Source: Streptomyces sp. TN58 (GTDB lineage Bacteria; Actinomycetota; Actinomycetes; Streptomycetales; Streptomycetaceae). Taken from it: 64,000 bases of DNA. The notes under the pieces were generated by a model. The model saw only the letters and a list, made by a program, of their open reading frames with translations, was not told where the DNA came from and ran no database searches. Within the stretch, counting starts at the first letter, position 1; every line of letters starts with the position of its first letter. The position numbers and the translations under genes were made by a program. Below, one piece after another: positions 26,488 to 34,263 of the stretch. Location of the stretch: the NCBI RefSeq assembly GCF_001941845.1, contig NZ_CP018870.1:3690501-3754500 (forward strand), written 5' to 3'.

Positions 26488-27828
26488 ATGACCGAGACGA
26501 CCACCGGGGGGACAGCCCGGACGCCTGAATTCCGACTGGCATCGGAGGTGATCGCGACCCTGCGTCAGGACCTCGTCACCGATGCCTTCGCCTACCGGCC
26601 GCTGCCCTTGGCGGAGGGTCCCGGGCGCTTCTCGCGGCGGCTGCCCAAGGGGATAGGCCGGTATGCGCCGTGGCGGCGGCATGCGGCGGTGGGCGCGCTG
26701 GCCTTCGTGGCGGTGCTGTTCACGACGGAGGGGCAGTCGAGCTACCTGGGCGATCTGGGCCGGTTCGTCATGGGGCTGATCGCCGCGGCCCCGGTCCTGA
26801 TGACGCTGGTGCGGCCGGTGGGTGCCTGGTGGGCGGCCGTCGCGATGACGGTGGTGCTGGCCGCTCTCGGCGGCGACAGCTTGCCGTGGACGCCGGGCGC
26901 CTTCTTCTCCTATATCGCGGTGCTGGTGCTCGTCACGCTGCGGACCGGTCCCCGGGTGGCCGCCTGGATGTGGGCGCTGACCCTCGCGCTGGGCACCGCC
27001 CTGTCCGTGGTGTTCACCGGCGAGTGGGGCTCGAACATGCCGGTGATGGCGGTGACCTCGGCGTTCGCCCTGGTGATCGCGAGCAGTATCCAGATACGCC
27101 GGCACGCCAAGGCCGAGGTCACCGCTCAGCAGGAGGTCACGGCCGTCGAGCGGGACAAGCGGACGCTGCTGGAGGAGCGGACCACCATCGCACGGGAGTT
27201 GCACGACGTGGTGGCGCACCACATGTCGGTGGTGGCGATCCAGGCGGAGGCCGCCCCGTACCGGGTGAAGAATCCGCCGCCGGAGCTGGAGGCGGCGTTC
27301 GCCACCATCCGGGAGAACGCGGTGGCCGCTCTGACGGAGCTGCGGCGGGTGCTCGGTGTGGTGCGCTCCGCGGACTACGAGGCTCCGGAGGCGCCGCAGC
27401 CGACGCTGGCCTCGCTGGACGGGCTGCTGGCGAATGTGCGCGAGGCGGGGCTCAGTGTGGAGAAGACGGTGACGGGTGCGGTGCGGGAGCTGCCGCAGGG
27501 CGTGGAACTGTCGGCGTACCGGATCATCCAGGAGGCCCTGAGCAACGCCCTGCGGCACGCGCCGGGCGCGGCGGCCGGGGTGGAGGTGTCGTATGTGCTG
27601 GGCGGGCTGGGGATACGGGTCGTCAACGAGGCGCCGACCGGGGATGTGCGGCCCTCGCCGGGGGCCGGCCACGGGATCACCGGGATGCGGGAGCGGGTGG
27701 CGATGCTGGAGGGGGAGATGACGGCCGGGCGGACGGAGTCCGGCGGGTACGAGGTCGCGGTGTTCATACCGGTGCGCGGCCGGTCCGAGCCGGAGCCGGA
27801 GCCGGAGCCGCGGGAAGGCATGGCATGA
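26488..27828 (+). CDS. Sensor histidine kinase (NarL-type system 2)
   Basis: A 446-residue paralogue of the kinase at 24365: five or so membrane helices (residues 60-200), HisKA_3 with ERTTIARELHDVVAHHMSV (acceptor His), and a HATPase_c domain (YRIIQEALSNALRHAPG, GHGITGMRERVAMLEG). The ATG at 26488 has TAGGTT ending 6 nt upstream and no ribosome site, so a leaderless message is likely; GTG at 26482 is the alternative. It is coupled to the next regulator through ATGA. The C-terminal tail is Pro/Glu-rich. Confidence 0.92.
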   Translation: MTETTTGGTARTPEFRLASEVIATLRQDLVTDAFAYRPLPLAEGPGRFSRRLPKGIGRYAPWRRHAAVGALAFVAVLFTTEGQSSYLGDLGRFVMGLIAAAPVLMTLVRPVGAWWAAVAMTVVLAALGGDSLPWTPGAFFSYIAVLVLVTLRTGPRVAAWMWALTLALGTALSVVFTGEWGSNMPVMAVTSAFALVIASSIQIRRHAKAEVTAQQEVTAVERDKRTLLEERTTIARELHDVVAHHMSVVAIQAEAAPYRVKNPPPELEAAFATIRENAVAALTELRRVLGVVRSADYEAPEAPQPTLASLDGLLANVREAGLSVEKTVTGAVRELPQGVELSAYRIIQEALSNALRHAPGAAAGVEVSYVLGGLGIRVVNEAPTGDVRPSPGAGHGITGMRERVAMLEGEMTAGRTESGGYEVAVFIPVRGRSEPEPEPEPREGMA

Positions 27829-28484
27829 CGATCAAGGTGCTGATCGTCGACGACCAGATGATGGTCCGTGAGGGGTTCTCCGTACTGCTGAACGCCATGG
27901 ACGGCATCGAGGTGGTGGGCGAGGCGGTCGACGGCCGGGAGGCCATCGCCCAGGTGGCGGCGCTGCGGCCGGACGTGGTGCTGATGGACATCCGGATGCC
28001 GCAGATGAACGGCCTGGAGGCGACGCGGGAGATCGTGGCCGCGGACACGGACGCGAAGGTGCTGGTCCTGACGACCTTCGACCTCGACGAGTACGTGTAC
28101 CAGGCGCTGCGGGCGGGTGCTTCCGGATTCCTGTTGAAGGACGCTTCGGCCCGTCAACTGGCGGACGGGGTGAGGGTGGTGGCTGCCGGTGAGGCGCTGC
28201 TGGCGCCTTCGGTGACGAAGCGTCTGATCGCGGAGTTCTCGAAGATCTCAGAGGCGCGCAAGCTGGCGGATCCGGCGGGGGTGGGTGAGCTGACGGAGCG
28301 GGAGACGGAGGTGCTGATCCTGATCGCGCAGGGGTTGTCCAACGTGGAGATAGCCGGCCGGCTGATCGTGGCGGAGTCGACCATCAAGACCCATGTGAGC
28401 CGGATCCTGGTGAAGCTGGGCCTGCGGGACCGGACGCAGGCGGCGGTGTTCGCCTATGAGACCCGGCTGGTGACACCGGCCTGA
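27825..28484 (+). CDS. LuxR/NarL-family response regulator (system 2)
   Basis: A 219-residue regulator with an intact receiver (DDQMMVREGF, phosphorylated Asp in VVLMDIRMPQ, VLTTFD, LLKDAS) and NarL-type HTH (LTERETEVLILIAQGLSN, IKTHVSRILVKLGLRDR). It overlaps its kinase by ATGA. The DNA-recognition part is nearly the same as in the regulator at 25729, which argues for a shared or related binding site and possible cross-regulation. Confidence 0.94.
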   Translation: MTIKVLIVDDQMMVREGFSVLLNAMDGIEVVGEAVDGREAIAQVAALRPDVVLMDIRMPQMNGLEATREIVAADTDAKVLVLTTFDLDEYVYQALRAGASGFLLKDASARQLADGVRVVAAGEALLAPSVTKRLIAEFSKISEARKLADPAGVGELTERETEVLILIAQGLSNVEIAGRLIVAESTIKTHVSRILVKLGLRDRTQAAVFAYETRLVTPA

Positions 28485-28512
28485 TCCGTCGGACACCCCT
28501 TAGTCTGCGGGG

Positions 28513-29724
28513 ATGGGCTTTGATCCGTGGGATGCCGCGTTCGTCGCCGATCCGTACCCGGCTTACCGGGAGTTGCGGGAGCAGGGGCGGGCCATCTGGT
28601 GTGAGGCCACCGGGCAGTGGCTGGTGCCGCACTACGCCGACGTGAGTGCGCTGCTGCGCGACCGGCGGCTGGGGCGGACCTACCTGCACCGGTTCTCGCA
28701 CGAGGAGTTCGGGCGGGAGGCGCCGCCGCCGGAGCACGAGCCGTTCCATGTGCTCAACGGCAACGGCCTGCTGGACCTGGAGGATCCCGCGCACGCGCGG
28801 GTGCGCAGGCTGGTGGCGAAGGCCTTCACTCCGCGGACGGTGGAGCGGCTGGTGCCCTCCGTACGGCGGATGGCCGGGGAGTTGGTGGGCCGGCTGCTCG
28901 CGGACGGGGGCGGGGACCTGCTCGCCACCGTCGCGGAGCCGCTGCCGGTGGCCGTGATCGCGGAGCTGCTGGGTGTGCCGGAGGCGGACCGCGGGCTGCT
29001 GCGGCCCTGGTCGGCGGACATCTGCGGGATGTTCGAGCTTCGGCCGGACGAGGAGACGGCGAGGCGCGCGGTGCGGGCTTCCGTCGACTTCAGCGCCTAC
29101 CTGCGGGAGCTGATCGCCGAGCGGCGTACGCGCCCCGGGGAGGATTTGATCTCCGGGTTGATCGCCGCCCACGATGACGAGGGGCGGCTCAGCGAGCAGG
29201 AGATGGTCTCCACGTGCGTCCTCCTGTTGAACGCCGGGCACGAGGCCACCGTGAACACCACGGCCAACGGGTGGTGGGCGCTGTTCCGCAACCCCGATCA
29301 GCTCGCCGCGCTCCGCGCCGGCGGCCGCGATCCCGAGAAGTTGTCCACAGCTGTGGATGAACTCATGCGGTACGACACTCCGCTGCAGATGTTCGAGCGG
29401 TGGGTGCTGGACGACATCAGCGTGGGCGGCACCGAGATCCCCCGCGGAGCTGAAGTCGCACTGCTGTTCGGTTCCGCGAACCGGGATCCCGCGCGTTTCG
29501 AGGACCCCGACGCGCTGGACCTCGCCCGGGCCGACAACCCCCACCTGGCCTTCGGCGCCGGGATCCACTACTGCCTGGGGGCACCGCTGGCGCGGCGGGA
29601 GCTGGAGGCGTCGTTCGGCGCGCTGCTCGCGGACGGGGTCCCGCCGCTACGGCTGGCCGAGGAGCCGCAGTGGCGGGACGGATACGTCATCCGCGGGCTG
29701 GAACGCCTGCTCGTGGAGTTCTGA
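28513..29724 (+). CDS. Cytochrome P450
   Basis: A 403-residue P450 of bacterial class I type. Signature parts: I-helix LLNAGHEATVN (about 237-247), ExxR in DELMRYDTP, the Phe-containing heme loop HLAFGAGIHYCLGAPLAR with the Cys ligand near residue 355. It needs ferredoxin and reductase partners, which are not in the window. The ATG at 28513 has TAGTCT ending 6 nt upstream, consistent with a leaderless start. Substrate unknown; no biosynthetic cluster is nearby. Confidence 0.94.
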   Translation: MGFDPWDAAFVADPYPAYRELREQGRAIWCEATGQWLVPHYADVSALLRDRRLGRTYLHRFSHEEFGREAPPPEHEPFHVLNGNGLLDLEDPAHARVRRLVAKAFTPRTVERLVPSVRRMAGELVGRLLADGGGDLLATVAEPLPVAVIAELLGVPEADRGLLRPWSADICGMFELRPDEETARRAVRASVDFSAYLRELIAERRTRPGEDLISGLIAAHDDEGRLSEQEMVSTCVLLLNAGHEATVNTTANGWWALFRNPDQLAALRAGGRDPEKLSTAVDELMRYDTPLQMFERWVLDDISVGGTEIPRGAEVALLFGSANRDPARFEDPDALDLARADNPHLAFGAGIHYCLGAPLARRELEASFGALLADGVPPLRLAEEPQWRDGYVIRGLERLLVEF

Positions 29725-29752
29725 CCTCGGCAGTGCGGGGCGGGGGACGCCG

Positions 29753-30616
29753 TCAGCGGGGCAGGGTCAGCGTCCAGGCTCCGGGGCGGAGCGTCCACGT
29801 ACGGCGGCGGACCGGGCCGGTCATCTCGCCGTCGGCGCGGTAGCGGAAGTCCGCCCCCGACACCGTCACCGTCTTCGCCCGGGCCGTCACCGTCGAGCCG
29901 CCGAAGCCGCCGCCCGTGCGCACCGCGACCTCCACCGGCTCCCCGTCGCCCCGGGTGCGCACCGAGACGTCCGCCACGGGCTGGTCCACATCGGCCAGCA
30001 GCACCCCGTCCGCCTCCACCCGCAGCCGGTGGTGGCCGCCGCCCGCACCGCCCGCCGCCGCCACCGGGCGGGCCAGCGTCCGTACCAGCGAGCGGTACGC
30101 GCTCCACACCGACGGCCCGGCCGGCCGGGGAACCGCACGCTCAGGACCCCGCAGCGGCGGAATCCGCAGCCCGCCGAGCACCACCCCGTCACTGTCGTCG
30201 ACCAGGAGGTCACACATGCGCACCGAGCCGTCGAGCACGGCGCGGGCCGCCGCGACGGCCGAATCGGGCAGGCCAAGGGACCTCGCCAGCGCCAGGGAGC
30301 CCGCCGGCCCCACCGGGACCAGCGCCAGCGCGCCCTCGCCCAGCCCCCGCTCCCGGTGCAGCAGCCCCACGGCCCGCACCAGGGCCCGGTCGTCGCCCAC
30401 GATCACCGGCTGCCGATTACCCCGGCGGGCGAGCGCCCGCGCGAATTCCTCCTGGGAATCCGGGAGGCAGATCTTCGCCGCCGCGCCCGCTGACAACACA
30501 TCTTTCGCGATCCGCACGGACTCGCCGTCAAGACGGCGGGCGACCGGGTCGACGAGCACCAGCAGACCGCCTACCGGCGCGCCCGCTTCGCTCATGGTGG
30601 GCTCTGGAGCCGACAC
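29753..30616 (-). CDS. Diacylglycerol kinase-like protein, degenerate ATP motif
   Basis: A 287-residue protein related to the DAGK catalytic family: GGLLVLVDPVARR at the N-terminus and a beta-rich C-terminal half (VEADGVLLADVDQPVADV). The GGDGT nucleotide motif of active lipid kinases is replaced by VGDDRALVRAV near residues 81-91, so kinase activity is doubtful. The GTG at 30616 has GAGGAAGGA with 6-nt spacing. It is divergent from purA; from memory this arrangement is conserved in Streptomyces. Confidence 0.75.
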   Translation of the reverse strand: MSAPEPTMSEAGAPVGGLLVLVDPVARRLDGESVRIAKDVLSAGAAAKICLPDSQEEFARALARRGNRQPVIVGDDRALVRAVGLLHRERGLGEGALALVPVGPAGSLALARSLGLPDSAVAAARAVLDGSVRMCDLLVDDSDGVVLGGLRIPPLRGPERAVPRPAGPSVWSAYRSLVRTLARPVAAAGGAGGGHHRLRVEADGVLLADVDQPVADVSVRTRGDGEPVEVAVRTGGGFGGSTVTARAKTVTVSGADFRYRADGEMTGPVRRRTWTLRPGAWTLTLPR

Positions 30617-30649
30617 CTCGGTCCTTCCTCGGGTAGCATCTTTGTGCAA

Positions 30650-30680
30650 GAGGCCCTTGCGCTATTGCGCCAGGGCCTTC
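30650..30680. promoter_or_regulatory. Hairpin in purA upstream region
   Basis: GAGGCCCTTGCGC (30650-30662) pairs with GCGCCAGGGCCTTC (30667-30680), with one or two mismatches and a TATT loop. It lies about 100 bp before purA, after TAGCAT (30634), a possible -10. Its function is unknown. Confidence 0.4.
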
Positions 30681-30778
30681 GTCTATTCCGGGGCAACCCG
30701 TCCGACGGCTCAGCCCGCGTACATCGTCGTACGTCCCCCTGACCTTGGACATGCCCCATCCGGAAGAGGTGTACGCCT

Positions 30779-32062
30779 GTGCCCGCTCTTGTGCTGCTCG
30801 GAGCTCAGTGGGGTGACGAGGGCAAGGGAAAGGCCACCGACCTGCTCGGTGGATCCGTTGACTATGTAGTGCGCTACCAGGGCGGCAACAACGCCGGCCA
30901 CACGGTCGTCGTCGGCGACCAGAAGTACGCGCTGCACCTTCTCCCTTCCGGCATCCTCTCCCCCGGATGCACCCCGGTCATCGGTAACGGCGTCGTCGTC
31001 GACCCGGCCGTCCTGCTCTCCGAGCTCCGCGGTCTCAACGAGCGCGGCATCGACACCTCCAAGCTGCTCATCAGCGGCAACGCGCACCTGATCACGCCGT
31101 ACAACGTCACCCTCGACAAGGTCGGCGAGCGCTTCCTCGGCAAGCGCAAGATCGGCACCACCGGTCGCGGCATCGGCCCGACGTACGCGGACAAGATCAA
31201 CCGCGTCGGCATCCGGGTCCAGGACCTCTACGACGAGTCGATCCTCACCCAGAAGGTCGAGGCGGCGCTGGAGGGCAAGAACCAGCTCCTGGCGAAGCTC
31301 TACAACCGCCGCGCCATCGAGGCCGGCCAGATCGTCGAGGAGATGCTCCAGTACGCGGAGCAGATCAAGCCGTACGTCGCCGACACCACCCTGATCCTCA
31401 ACAACGCGCTGGACGAGGACAAGGTCGTGCTGTTCGAGGGCGGCCAGGGCACCCTGCTCGACGTCGACCACGGCACCTACCCCTTCGTCACCTCGTCGAA
31501 CCCGACCGCGGGCGGCGCCTGCACCGGTACCGGCGTGGGCCCGACGAAGATCAGCCGGGTCATCGGCATCCTCAAGGCGTACACCACCCGCGTCGGCGCG
31601 GGCCCGTTCCCGACCGAGCTGTTCGACCAGGACGGCGAGGACCTGCGCCGCATCGGCGGCGAGCGCGGTGTGACCACTGGCCGCGACCGCCGCTGTGGCT
31701 GGTTCGACGCGCCGATCGCACGTTACGCCACCCGCGTGAACGGTCTCACCGACTTCTTCCTCACCAAGCTCGACGTGCTGACCGGCTGGGAGCAGATCCC
31801 GGTCTGCGTCGCGTACGAGATCGACGGAAAGCGAGTCGAGGAGCTCCCCTACTCGCAGACCGACTTCCACCACGCGAAGCCGATCTACGAATACCTCCCC
31901 GGCTGGTCCGAGGACATCACCAAGGCCAAGACCTTCGAGGACCTGCCGGCGAACGCCCAGGCCTACGTCAAGGCCCTGGAGGAGATGTCGGGCGCCCCGA
32001 TCTCCGCGATCGGCGTCGGCCCCGGCCGCACCGAGACGATCGAGATCAACTCGTTCCTCTAG
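30779..32062 (+). CDS. purA: Adenylosuccinate synthase
   Basis: A 427-residue enzyme that joins IMP and aspartate with GTP in AMP synthesis. Hallmarks: [16 protein letters not shown] (P-loop variant and catalytic Asp), NAGHTVV with catalytic His, [23 protein letters not shown] in the middle (quoted partly as [16 protein letters not shown]), and [12 protein letters not shown] near the C-terminus. Length is standard. The start is GTG at 30779 with GGAAGAGGTG upstream. A strong hairpin terminator follows. Confidence 0.97.
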   Translation: MPALVLLGAQWGDEGKGKATDLLGGSVDYVVRYQGGNNAGHTVVVGDQKYALHLLPSGILSPGCTPVIGNGVVVDPAVLLSELRGLNERGIDTSKLLISGNAHLITPYNVTLDKVGERFLGKRKIGTTGRGIGPTYADKINRVGIRVQDLYDESILTQKVEAALEGKNQLLAKLYNRRAIEAGQIVEEMLQYAEQIKPYVADTTLILNNALDEDKVVLFEGGQGTLLDVDHGTYPFVTSSNPTAGGACTGTGVGPTKISRVIGILKAYTTRVGAGPFPTELFDQDGEDLRRIGGERGVTTGRDRRCGWFDAPIARYATRVNGLTDFFLTKLDVLTGWEQIPVCVAYEIDGKRVEELPYSQTDFHHAKPIYEYLPGWSEDITKAKTFEDLPANAQAYVKALEEMSGAPISAIGVGPGRTETIEINSFL

Positions 32063-32076
32063 GCAGCAGCGGCACG

Positions 32077-32110
32077 AAGGGGCGGTGCGCCGTACGGCGC
32101 ACCGCCCCTT
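32077..32110. terminator. purA terminator
   Basis: A perfect 17-bp palindrome (AAGGGGCGGTGCGCCGT and its complement), 15 nt after the purA stop. Confidence 0.88.
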
Positions 32111-32159
32111 CTGCGTGTCCGCCGCCGGGCTCGGCGGGCGGGGTGCGGGTCGGCGGAAA

Positions 32160-32165
32160 TATGAT
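32160..32165 (+). promoter_or_regulatory. Candidate -10 box TATGAT
   Basis: TATGAT, the best -10 match seen in the window, lies 37 nt before the phosphatase ATG at 32197 and just after the purA terminator. No good -35 is seen. Confidence 0.5.
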
Positions 32166-32196
32166 GGGCTCGTCCTTTCGGGCGGCGGAAGCAGGG

Positions 32197-33150
32197 ATGG
32201 ATGCACCATCGTCGGAGCCTTCCATGAGCCGGCGCCGTCCCCCTCGGGTGGCCAGCGCCGACCTGCTGAGCATGCTCGGCCGACTGACCGCGCAGGCGCG
32301 GCAGGGCGTGGAGCTCCAGCAGGCCCGCGTGGAGCTGGCCGAGGCCCTGCAGCGCGAGATGCTGCCCACCACGCTGCCCTGCCTGCCGGGGCTGCGTACG
32401 GCGGCCCGGTACTCGCCCGCCCGGCACGGCCTGGACATCGGCGGCGACTGGTACGACGGGTTCCGGCTGCCGGAGGGCGCGCTAGCCTTCTGCATCGGCG
32501 ACGTGCAGGGGCACGACGTCGACGCGGCCGCCTTCATGGGGCAGGTCAGGATCTGCCTGCGCGCCGTGGCGGCCGTGGTCGTCGATCCCGGCGAGGTGCT
32601 GAGCCGCGCCAACGAGGTGCTGCTCTCGATGAACCGCGACCTCTTCGCCACGTGCAGCCTGCTCCGCTTCGACCCGGACACGTGGGAGCTGGAGAGCGCC
32701 CGGGCCGGCCACGTCCCCGCGGTGTGGGCCACGGTCGACGGCCAGTACGGGATAGCCGAGGACAACGGCGGACTGCCGCTGAACCTCGTGCCGGGGTCGG
32801 CGTACGCGGTGACCCGGCGGCGGCTCACGGAGGCCGGATCGATCGTGCTGCTCACCGACGGCGTGGTCGAGGGCCCGAGGTTTCCACTGGAGGTGGGGCT
32901 GGAGCGGGTGCTGCGGGTCGTCCGGGAGGCGGCGGGCACCGACCCCGCCGAGCTCGCCGCCGAGGTGATGAAGGTGGCCGATTCGACGGGCCACGCCGAC
33001 GACGCCGCGGTGCTCGTCCTCAGCCACGACGCCGCCGGACCCGCTCAGGCGGCCGGCCCGGAGCCGGAGGCGGGGCGCGAGCCCGGGAACGGGACGGCAA
33101 CGGGACCGGGACCGGCGACCGGCACCGGCACCGGCACCGGCACCCCATGA
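32197..33150 (+). CDS. SpoIIE/PP2C-type serine/threonine phosphatase
   Basis: A 317-residue phosphatase of the RsbU/SpoIIE kind: LQREMLPTTLPCLPGL, GGDWYDGFRL and CIGDVQGHDVDAAAFMGQ metal motifs, LTDGVVEGP, and the final HADDAAVLVL. These enzymes dephosphorylate anti-anti-sigma proteins. There is no sensor domain, only a short helical lead, so input must come from a partner. The C-terminus ends in a TG repeat encoded by five GGCACC units. The ATG at 32197 follows a clear -10 box and GGAAGCAGGG; ATG at 32224 is an alternative. Confidence 0.9.
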   Translation: MDAPSSEPSMSRRRPPRVASADLLSMLGRLTAQARQGVELQQARVELAEALQREMLPTTLPCLPGLRTAARYSPARHGLDIGGDWYDGFRLPEGALAFCIGDVQGHDVDAAAFMGQVRICLRAVAAVVVDPGEVLSRANEVLLSMNRDLFATCSLLRFDPDTWELESARAGHVPAVWATVDGQYGIAEDNGGLPLNLVPGSAYAVTRRRLTEAGSIVLLTDGVVEGPRFPLEVGLERVLRVVREAAGTDPAELAAEVMKVADSTGHADDAAVLVLSHDAAGPAQAAGPEPEAGREPGNGTATGPGPATGTGTGTGTP

Positions 33151-33208
33151 CCCCGCATAGCGCGTGTCACGCCCCACCCCGGCCCGCAGGCTGTTGTCTG
33201 ATGCTGTA

Positions 33209-34180
33209 GTGCGCACCGAGCGATGGCGACGATGGCGGCGGCCTGCCGAAGTACTCGTGCTGATCCTCGTCGTCGCCGTCGCCTACTACCTCGGCGGCCG
33301 GATCGGCCTGCGCCAGAGCGTGACCGTGGACGACGCCCAGGTCACCCCCCTGTGGCCGCCCACCGGTATCGCGCTGACCGCCCTGCTCTGGCTGGGCCCG
33401 CGGGTCTGGCCGGGGATCTCCCTCGGCACCTACCTCGCCATCGAACGCATCAGCGACTTCGATCTCAGCGACGTCGGCATCATCGCGGGGAACACCCTCG
33501 CGCCGGTGTGCGCCTACCTGATGCTGCGCCGGGTGGACTTCCGGCTGGAGATGGACCGGCTGCGCGACGCGCTGGCGCTGGTCTTCCTGGGCGGCCTGCT
33601 GCCGATGCTGATCAGTTCGACGGCCGGTACCTGCAGCCTCGTACTCACCGGCGACCTGCCGTGGAGCGGCTTCTGGCCGGTGTGGTCGGCCTGGTGGGCC
33701 GGGGACGCCATGGGGGTGCTCGTACTGACCCCGCTGCTGCTCGTACTGCGCCGGGCCCGGCTGCCCCGGGACGACTACCGGCTGGTCGAGGCGTCGGCCC
33801 TGACGGTCACATCCGTGATCGTCTCCCTCGTGGCCACCCGCAGCCACCTGTCGGTCCTCTTCCTCGTCTTCCCGCTGCTGATCTGGGCGGCCGTACGCTT
33901 CCAGCTCGCCGGGAGCGCGCCGTGCGCGCTGCTGATCTCGGTCCTGGCGATCTCGGCGGCGAACGACCACGTCGGACCGTTCGTCGACTACGGCCTGCTG
34001 GAACTCATGGTCAACCTTCAGGCGCTCAACGGCGCGGCCGCCCTCACCGGACTGCTGCTGTCCGCGCTGGTCACCGAGCAGAACAACGTACGGCTGAGGA
34101 TCGAGCAGGTCTGTGAGGACCTGGCCGAGCTGGTGGAGCACCTGGCGCCCGGCGGCAGGCCGAGACCGCCCGAGCACTGA
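33209..34180 (+). CDS. MASE1-domain membrane protein
   Basis: A 323-residue protein made almost entirely of a MASE1 sensor: about eight membrane helices with the VTPLWPPTGIALTALLWLG and LPWSGFWPVWSAWWAGDAMGVL (in parts: WWAGDAMGVL) hallmarks. A short C-terminal cytoplasmic tail follows (LRIEQVCEDLAELVEHL); no GGDEF, kinase or phosphatase domain is fused. It lies 58 bp after the PP2C gene and could be its membrane input. I prefer the GTG at 33209 (TCTGAT ends 6 nt before it); GTG at 33164 is the longer option. Confidence 0.85.
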   Translation: MRTERWRRWRRPAEVLVLILVVAVAYYLGGRIGLRQSVTVDDAQVTPLWPPTGIALTALLWLGPRVWPGISLGTYLAIERISDFDLSDVGIIAGNTLAPVCAYLMLRRVDFRLEMDRLRDALALVFLGGLLPMLISSTAGTCSLVLTGDLPWSGFWPVWSAWWAGDAMGVLVLTPLLLVLRRARLPRDDYRLVEASALTVTSVIVSLVATRSHLSVLFLVFPLLIWAAVRFQLAGSAPCALLISVLAISAANDHVGPFVDYGLLELMVNLQALNGAAALTGLLLSALVTEQNNVRLRIEQVCEDLAELVEHLAPGGRPRPPEH

Positions 34181-34210
34181 GCGCCCCGGGGCAGGCCGTC
34201 CTGGGGCGCT
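34180..34210. terminator. Convergent terminator hairpin
   Basis: AGCGCCCC...GGGGCGCT stem of about 11 bp with a short internal loop, right at the end of the MASE1 gene and 40 nt from the convergent secreted-protein gene. Confidence 0.65.
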
Positions 34211-34228
34211 CGGCGGTGGACCGGTTGC

Positions 34229-34263
34229 GGTCGGTTGCTCTCGTACGGTCAGTTGCTCTCGTA
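34229..34263. repeat. 18-bp tandem duplication over a stop codon
   Basis: GGTCGGTTGCTCTCGTA (34229-34245) is repeated as GGTCAGTTGCTCTCGTA (34247-34263). The second copy holds the last codons and TGA stop of the secreted protein; the downstream copy has CGA in place of TGA. Confidence 0.8.

Noticed and set aside
28513..29724. P450, kinase and acyltransferase as a natural-product cluster
   Set aside because: There is no synthase, NRPS, PKS, terpene cyclase or RiPP enzyme next to them; the P450 stands in its own transcription unit.
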